Positions 59,871-64,000 of a DNA stretch of 64,000 bases are shown piece by piece. How positions within the stretch are numbered: the first letter of the stretch is position 1; every line of letters begins with the position of its first letter. Source of the stretch: Dyadobacter sp. MSC1_007 (GTDB taxonomy: Bacteria > Bacteroidota > Bacteroidia > Cytophagales > Spirosomataceae); NCBI RefSeq assembly GCF_023667495.1, contig NZ_JAMOZL010000003.1, positions 558,001 to 622,000 on the forward strand, written 5' to 3'. Below the pieces are notes generated by a model, which worked only from the letters and a program-made list of their open reading frames with translations, ran no database searches and was not told the origin of the DNA. The position numbers were made by a program, and so were the translations under genes.

Positions 59871-60411
59871 TCTGATGTGGCTCTTCTAACTGCTGCATTA
59901 AAGTCAAAACTTCCTCCCAATTATTAACCCGCGTATGCCTGTCGATTCCCCGGTTATGCCCTGCGGTGAATAGAATTGGCCTTCCTTTGTGAAAATCGAG
60001 ATTTTTGAAATGGTCGTCAATGAGGTAATCTGTGTTGATGACACTTTTGTCGCCGCAGAAAATAATGTTTTTCCAGGTAATCGAGGGGAAGTGCTCGGCC
60101 AGCCAATCGTATTTTTCGGGTAGTGAATTCGGGAATTCCATGGCTGCGGAGACTATGTAAATGTCATAGTTTTCCTGCAATTTGATGATGGCTTCCTGCG
60201 CACCTGGCACTACAGGGGCATATCTGAAAAAGCCGGGTTTGTAAAGCAAGCTTCGCGCTGCCAGCGGATCGGGAAATGCCTGGTCTTCGGGTATCCCGTA
60301 CATCGCTTCTTTTGTCACCCTAATCCCGAATGCATTGGCATACCAGTTAATCCAGTTGGCTTCAATGTCGACAATTACATTGTCCATATCCACCGCAATC
60401 GTTTTTTTCAT
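59863..60411 (-). CDS. 5'(3')-deoxyribonucleotidase-like HAD phosphatase (NT5C type)
   Basis: A 182-aa haloacid-dehalogenase-fold protein. The start is the ATG at 60411 (MKKTIAVDMDNVIVDIEANW); a TTG at 60435 would add eight residues. Catalytic motif I is DMDNV, with Asp nucleophile and acid; motif II is in YIVSAAMEFPNS; motif IV is in DYLIDDHFKNLDFH. This matches the NT5C/YorS-like cytosolic nucleotidases that dephosphorylate deoxyribonucleotides. It is divergent from the DeoR-type regulator, whose palindromic sites overlap its promoter, so co-regulation is plausible. Confidence 0.92.
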   Translation of the reverse strand: MKKTIAVDMDNVIVDIEANWINWYANAFGIRVTKEAMYGIPEDQAFPDPLAARSLLYKPGFFRYAPVVPGAQEAIIKLQENYDIYIVSAAMEFPNSLPEKYDWLAEHFPSITWKNIIFCGDKSVINTDYLIDDHFKNLDFHKGRPILFTAGHNRGIDRHTRVNNWEEVLTLMQQLEEPHQIT

Positions 60412-60428
60412 CTCTTTTAAAATTATAC

Positions 60429-60506
60429 TTTGCAATTATATGCAGCAAATGTATTTACAATTTGCAATATTCTGCAAATTTAATTGAAGATTGTTTCCTA
60501 AATTTG
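60429..60506. promoter_or_regulatory. Divergent promoter region with repeated TTTGCA-N6-TGCAAA palindromes
   Basis: For the nucleotidase (minus) there is TTG (60475-60477), a 21-nt spacer and TACATTTG (60446-60453). For the DeoR gene (plus) a -7 box TAAATTTG lies at 60499-60506, 20 nt before its ATG. Overlapping these are a perfect palindrome AATTTGCA-N6-TGCAAATT (60459-60480) and a weaker one TTTGCA-N6-TGCA (60429-60444), about 30 bp apart. A further half-site TTTGCAAA overlaps the DeoR -7 box. They are good candidates for DeoR-type autoregulatory operators. Confidence 0.65.
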
Positions 60507-60525
60507 CAAAGAAGAAACACTGTAT

Positions 60526-61275
60526 ATGTTAAAAGAGGAACGTTTTCAGATCATACTGAACCAACTGGGGCACGAACAGAAAGTTTATCTCGGACACCTG
60601 AGTACATTGCTGAATGTGTCAGAAGACACCGTCAGGAGGGATATTAAGGAGCTGGCTGACCAGGGATTATTGAAATCCGTCAGGGGAGGAGCCGTGCCGC
60701 ATTCGCCAGGTCCGCACCACTTCCGCGACCGGATGAAATATGACAATGAACAGAAGCAAATTATTGCAACAAAGGCCTTGCAATTTCTGAAAGACGGCCA
60801 GGTAGTGCTTTTCGACGGAGGCACATCGACCATGCTAATCGCACAAATGCTTCCGAAAGACTTACGGCTCACGGTTATTACCAACAGTTTCCCGATCGCT
60901 TCTTTGCTGGAAGAGCACGAGCACGTCGAGGTACTTTTCGCCGGCGGCCGTTTGCTCAAAAATTCCTTCGTAACAATTGGTAATGACGCCATTCAGTTCT
61001 TCAAGAAATTCAGGGCCGACATTTGTTTGCTAGGAATATGCAGCATTCACGCGGAGCTGGGAGTTACCGGCCCGGACTTCGAGGAAAGCGACGTGAAACG
61101 GGCAATGATCGAATCGTCCAGGGAGGTAATCGCGCTGGCGACCGGTGAAAAACTGGGCACCGCCGAAGCCTACTACGTCTGTCCGACCGAACGGTTATCA
61201 ATGATCATAACCGATCAGGCGAACGACAACGAGGCATTCAAAATTTATACGGACTTGGGAATACGGATGGTATAA
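60526..61275 (+). CDS. DeoR/GlpR family transcriptional regulator
   Basis: A 249-aa repressor-type regulator. Residues about 5-57 form the DeoR winged helix (MLKEERFQIILNQLGHEQKV, LSTLLNVSEDTVRRDIKELA, GLLKSVRGGAVPH). Residues 75-235 are the sugar-isomerase-like sensor (DGQVVLFDGGTSTMLIAQML, LTVITNSFPIASLLEEHEHV, FAGGRLLKNSFVTIGNDAIQ, GVTGPDFEESDVKRAMIESS). Effectors of this family are usually phosphosugars. It has a very short leader after its -7 box. The divergent 5'-nucleotidase gene shares the palindromic control region. Confidence 0.95.
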   Translation: MLKEERFQIILNQLGHEQKVYLGHLSTLLNVSEDTVRRDIKELADQGLLKSVRGGAVPHSPGPHHFRDRMKYDNEQKQIIATKALQFLKDGQVVLFDGGTSTMLIAQMLPKDLRLTVITNSFPIASLLEEHEHVEVLFAGGRLLKNSFVTIGNDAIQFFKKFRADICLLGICSIHAELGVTGPDFEESDVKRAMIESSREVIALATGEKLGTAEAYYVCPTERLSMIITDQANDNEAFKIYTDLGIRMV

Positions 61276-61283
61276 TATCTCCG

Positions 61284-61442
61284 CTAATCCATTTTGTCCT
61301 TTTCAACCTGTTCGGTTTTGAAGTGTGTATCATCCACCGTTTTCATATCCTGGTTGAGCGCATTTGAAAAGCCCAGCATGAAGGAAATAGCCAATCGCAT
61401 GAGCCATTTTCTCGTTTGCAGGAGAATATTCTTGATTTCCAT
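61284..61442 (-). CDS. Possible small membrane protein
   Basis: A 52-aa ORF beginning MEIKNILLQTRKWLMRLAIS, with one hydrophobic stretch (FMLGFSNAL) and a charged tail ending VEKDKMD. The frame is open to 61520, but the upstream part looks non-coding. No family recognised. It ends 8 nt from the convergent DeoR gene. Support is only the single-helix-plus-charged-tail composition, so it may not be a gene. Confidence 0.35.
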   Translation of the reverse strand: MEIKNILLQTRKWLMRLAISFMLGFSNALNQDMKTVDDTHFKTEQVEKDKMD

Positions 61443-61535
61443 TTTTCCATATTTACAGTGATTCATAGCCATCGCAGGTATGATGGCAGAATAGGTGTGT
61501 TGCAAATGCACGTCATGCATTTGCGAACCCGGTTT

Positions 61536-61934
61536 TCAGGAATGGAAATCAGTGGGATCTTCCGGGGATAAAGATCGGGAACAGAAGTGTTGGCAACTTA
61601 AAATGGCCGTCACAACGGTTGAAATGAAGAAAGTATCAGGCCGCTGTGCGACGATGATGGACAAGCGCTGACTGTGGATATTTAGAAAATCGGCTTGCTG
61701 ATTTTTGGAATAAAGGGACGAGGGAGTAGGGCTGGCAGGTCGTAACCTATTATGATATATGGATACTATCCCGCTGTTGGAGATTTGCGCTCTATGGCTG
61801 CCGACGAGTTCAATGCGATTTAAACAGCAATCGCTAATTTCCTGGAAATGCAGCATCCCAACTGCTAAGACGGCCAGAAAAAGCCATCTTAGCAACTTGT
61901 TTTGATGCGGTATGTCTGAATGCAGAGCCATCAT
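61536..61934 (-). CDS. Hypothetical protein coupled to the SDR gene
   Basis: A 132-aa ORF whose ATG overlaps the SDR stop (ATGA), a layout typical of translational coupling. The N-terminus has one hydrophobic segment ([20 protein letters not shown]) and is followed by a Cys pair ([13 protein letters not shown]); two more Cys lie near the end ([12 protein letters not shown]). It would be an exported or membrane-anchored Cys-containing protein. No family is recognised, and the polar middle part resembles non-coding translation, so confidence is moderate to low. Confidence 0.4.
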   Translation of the reverse strand: MMALHSDIPHQNKLLRWLFLAVLAVGMLHFQEISDCCLNRIELVGSHRAQISNSGIVSIYHNRLRPASPTPSSLYSKNQQADFLNIHSQRLSIIVAQRPDTFFISTVVTAILSCQHFCSRSLSPEDPTDFHS

Positions 61935-62710
61935 CTCGGAGCCATTCTTATAGCGCCGTCCAAACGGATCACTTCGCCGTTCAGCATGGGGTTTTCAACA
62001 ATAGATTTAGCCAGCAATGCATACTCCGACGGCTTGCCCAGACGGGAAGGAAACGGCACTTGTTGCCCTAGGGAAATCCGGGCGTCTTCCGGCAGGCCCA
62101 TGAGGAGGGGCGTTTCAAAAAGCCCGGGTGCAATGGCCATAACCCTGATGCCAGATTTTGCAAGATCACGGGCGACAGGTAATGTCATGCTTACGATGCC
62201 GCCTTTGCTTGCCGCATAAGCAACTTGCCCCATCTGACCGTCATAGGCCGCCACAGATGCCGTATTGATGATCACCCCACGCTCACCTTCCTCATTCGGG
62301 TCATTCTTTTCCATTGCAAATGCAGCAAGCCGCATTACATTAAAAGTCCCGATGAGGTTAATGCGAATGGTTTTTTCAAAAAGATCAAATGCATGCGGAC
62401 CGTAAATGCCATCGACTTTTCCGACAATCTTTCGTGCCGGAGCAATGCCCGCACAATTAACCAGGATGTTAATGCTGCCAAATGTTTGCAAAGCAATATC
62501 CAAAGCGTTCTGGACTTCGCTTTCACTGGTGACGTCGGTTTTTAAAAATTTTAATTGGTTGGGAAATTCGCTTTCGAGCGCTCGTCCAGCAATTTCATTC
62601 AAATCTAGAATGACAGCCTTGGCCCCCTGGCATGCGAATAGGCGCACCGTCGCTTCTCCAAGGCCGGAGGCGCCGCCTGTAATGATCGCCGTGGAGTTTT
62701 GTAGCTGCAT
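61931..62710 (-). CDS. SDR dehydrogenase, 3-hydroxyacyl-CoA dehydrogenase type II-like
   Basis: A 259-aa short-chain dehydrogenase. The NAD-binding TGGASGLG is at about 10-17, [12 protein letters not shown] (NNAG-equivalent) follows, and the catalytic Tyr-Lys are in [11 protein letters not shown] near residue 170. The insert [20 protein letters not shown] and the ending [20 protein letters not shown], then [12 protein letters not shown], resemble HSD10-type 3-hydroxyacyl-CoA dehydrogenases of beta-oxidation. Substrate is inferred only. The small 57-aa gene ends 6 nt upstream of its start on the same strand, so they may share a transcript. Confidence 0.93.
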   Translation of the reverse strand: MQLQNSTAIITGGASGLGEATVRLFACQGAKAVILDLNEIAGRALESEFPNQLKFLKTDVTSESEVQNALDIALQTFGSINILVNCAGIAPARKIVGKVDGIYGPHAFDLFEKTIRINLIGTFNVMRLAAFAMEKNDPNEEGERGVIINTASVAAYDGQMGQVAYAASKGGIVSMTLPVARDLAKSGIRVMAIAPGLFETPLLMGLPEDARISLGQQVPFPSRLGKPSEYALLAKSIVENPMLNGEVIRLDGAIRMAPR

Positions 62711-62716
62711 AAGGAT

Positions 62717-62890
62717 CTATTTCCTCCTCAGCACGTGCTCCGGAACTGGGTGTTCTTCAAGGAACTTGCGGGCCCGTTCGTTTTTTGCTTTGACCACGGG
62801 GTGCTCTGACAAGTCCGGGAGTGAGTTGTCAATCGTAAATTTCGGGGACAGAATCGAAGCGAGTCTTGACTTTTTTTCTAGCACTTTCAT
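62717..62890 (-). CDS. 57-aa charged protein paired with the DUF6934-like gene
   Basis: A very short ORF, MKVLEKKSRLASILSPKFTI followed by DNSLPDLSEHPVVKAKNERA and RKFLEEHPVPEHVLRRK. It is highly charged, rich in Lys/Arg/Glu, with a predicted helix in the second half and a P-D-L-S-x-H-P motif. It begins 18 nt after the stop of the DUF6934-like gene and ends 6 nt before the SDR start. From memory, DUF6934 genes are often followed by such a small ORF with a similar motif, which would make it a conserved partner, but no search was possible. Function unknown. Confidence 0.65.
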   Translation of the reverse strand: MKVLEKKSRLASILSPKFTIDNSLPDLSEHPVVKAKNERARKFLEEHPVPEHVLRRK

Positions 62891-62908
62891 ATCTGCGGTA
62901 GCTTGCTT

Positions 62909-63360
62909 TTACGAATCTAAGGATTTCCAGCCAATCAAAAAACTTTCGAATGAGACGTTTGGTTCAAAATCAAACCACCCATTATTTCTATAACCTTGTA
63001 TGGATAGGATGTCGCAGAAATCAGGAAATACTTTGCGTATTGCAATTTGATACAATCGAGTCCTGGATTGGGTGTTGCCTGCAATGTTAATCCAACGATG
63101 TGGGTGCTGTCTAAGATACTGAATGATCACAGCCATTACGGTAGCAAGTACCTCGGGCATATCGCCGTTGTCAGTGATCGTGTCGTCTACAAAGTCCCCC
63201 GTTTCCAGATCGAAATCGAGGAGCGCCAGATTGTAAACAACAGGAGTTAGAGGGAAAACGTAATAGCCTTTTCAAAAACACCGCGTTTACCGATGCTTTG
63301 AAAATGATAGTGTGTTTTCCCCTCATTGAGGACAAATGGATATGCCTCGTATTGCTGCAT
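62909..63360 (-). pseudogene. DUF6934-like protein, broken by a 1-nt frameshift
   Basis: Two frames join into one family-like protein of about 150 aa. The first part starts at ATG 63360 (MQQYEAYPFVLNEGKTHYHF, then GKRGVFEKAITF) and stops early. The second, in another frame, continues with TPVVYNLALLDFDLETGDFV, DDTITDNGDMPEVLATVMAV, NIAGNTQSRTRLYQIAIRKV and ends FESFLIGWKSLDS. This order (YNLAxxDxDxETGxxDD, NGDxxxVLATV, GxTxxRTRLY) is what I recall of DUF6934. The break is next to a four-T run (63255-63258); one extra T would restore the frame. Intact protein function unknown. It lies between ileS and the 57-aa gene. Confidence 0.75.
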
Positions 63361-63369
63361 GCTAGTTGC

Positions 63370-64000
63370 TTATACCACCTCAATCTTCACCTTCAACAAA
63401 AACTCGTCCATTTCGATCTCGGTTGCTTCGCCGTTGAGGTCGCCGACGAGGTTGAGGTCTAGTGCCTGTACTTCCTGGCAAATGTAGTCTTTGTTGGCAG
63501 TGATCGCGTTGGCGAGCAGGCCGTCGTTGTTTTGTAAAGTAATGCGAATCTTGTCGGTAACTTCAAAACCGTTGTCTTTACGCAGGTTCTGAACACGGTT
63601 TACAAAATCGCGGGCGATACCTTCCAGTCGCAAATCTTCCGTTACCGTGATGTCCAGCGCGACAGTAAGGCCTCCTTCGCTGGCTACAAGCCACCCCGGA
63701 ACATCTTCGGCAATGATTTCTACGTCGCTCAATGCGATGTCGATCGCTCCGTTCAATGTGATGGAAGTATTCTGCTCGATTGTCCGGATTTCTTCTTCGG
63801 TCATCGCAGAGATCGCCGCGGCAACTTCTTTCATCTTGGGCCCGAATTTCGGTCCGAGCGCCTTGAAGTTCGGCTTAATTTTCTTTTTCAGGATACCGCT
63901 GTCATCATGCACGAACTCAATGTTTTTTACATTCACCTCCGTCAAAATGATATACGCCACCTGCTCGATCTGTTGCTTGGTTTTGTCGCTCAAAACCGGG
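63370..64000 (-). CDS. ileS: Isoleucyl-tRNA synthetase, C-terminal part (cut by window edge)
   Basis: The last 209 residues of a class I synthetase; the frame is open through base 64000. Visible are KPNFKALGPKFGPKMKEVAA, LVASEGGLTVALDITVTEDL and LRLEGIARDFVNRVQNLRKD followed by NGFEVTDKIRI, the C-terminal anticodon-binding and tail region typical of IleS. The catalytic HIGH and KMSKS motifs lie outside the window. It charges tRNA-Ile. The DUF6934-like gene follows 9 nt downstream on the same strand. Confidence 0.95.
   Translation of the reverse strand, partial: PVLSDKTKQQIEQVAYIILTEVNVKNIEFVHDDSGILKKKIKPNFKALGPKFGPKMKEVAAAISAMTEEEIRTIEQNTSITLNGAIDIALSDVEIIAEDVPGWLVASEGGLTVALDITVTEDLRLEGIARDFVNRVQNLRKDNGFEVTDKIRITLQNNDGLLANAITANKDYICQEVQALDLNLVGDLNGEATEIEMDEFLLKVKIEVV

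Noticed and set aside
62406-62993. 195-aa plus-strand ORF spanning the SDR start and the 57-aa gene
   Set aside because: It is antisense to a well-supported SDR and has low-complexity, non-family sequence.

Overview
The window looks like a chromosomal segment of a Bacteroidota bacterium, most likely a Cytophagales/Spirosomataceae member such as Dyadobacter (inference from gene content, not a database match). Supporting signs are tandem secreted LRR proteins with type IX secretion C-terminal sorting domains, a TonB receptor with two HmuY-like proteins, several YceI proteins, Bacteroidota-type promoters (TTG, about 20 nt, TAnnTTTG) and no clear Shine-Dalgarno sequences. No rRNA, tRNA, CRISPR array, phage or transposase gene was seen. 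The window is cut inside aspS at the left edge and inside ileS at the right edge.

Layout. 1-6.8 kb: aspS (minus), then a lipoprotein, a CocE-type hydrolase and a prolyl oligopeptidase (plus). 6.9-12.7 kb: three tandem paralogous LRR proteins read from one visible promoter. 12.9-17.6 kb: L-rhamnose catabolism (bifunctional aldolase/dehydrogenase, isomerase) with a convergent GntR regulator and a 29-bp-stem REP-like hairpin. 17.7-22.5 kb: DUF6600 protein, arfB, an MFS transporter, small membrane and DUF proteins. 22.5-26.2 kb: a palindrome-rich REP-like element and a very large HEAT/cytochrome c lipoprotein. 26.3-29 kb: a Uma2 protein and a higBA toxin-antitoxin module that appears inserted at the 3' end of a DUF763 gene, flanked by exact 37-bp direct repeats. 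29-34 kb: CBS/CorC protein, an SDR, galU, a GHMP kinase, YceI. 34-41 kb: LolA-like protein, atpG-atpA, then FKBP and a Tsp/Prc protease. 41-47.7 kb: an RND tripartite efflux operon headed by a small secreted protein. 47.9-54.4 kb: a GNAT-SRPBCC fusion, a YdeI-like protein, and a HmuY/HmuY/TonB-receptor operon with palindromic operator-like sites. 54.4-57.2 kb: VOC protein, AraC regulator, JmjC-like cupin. 57.2-64 kb: uvrB, a PemK/MazF toxin-antitoxin pair, a 5'-nucleotidase divergent from a DeoR regulator with shared palindromic sites, an SDR, and a DUF6934-like gene (frameshifted) followed by a tiny 57-aa gene.

The strongest leads for undescribed biology are: (1) the DUF6934-like gene plus 57-aa partner, which has the layout of a toxin-antitoxin-like pair; (2) the higBA cassette at the DUF763 gene end, with its own promoter and operator and a toxin reading frame broken, or slippage-dependent, at a seven-T run; (3) the mosaic LRR cluster with a plant-type LRR N-terminal cap; (4) two different families of palindromic intergenic repeats. 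All functional statements come from reading the sequence and remembered family features; no search was run.
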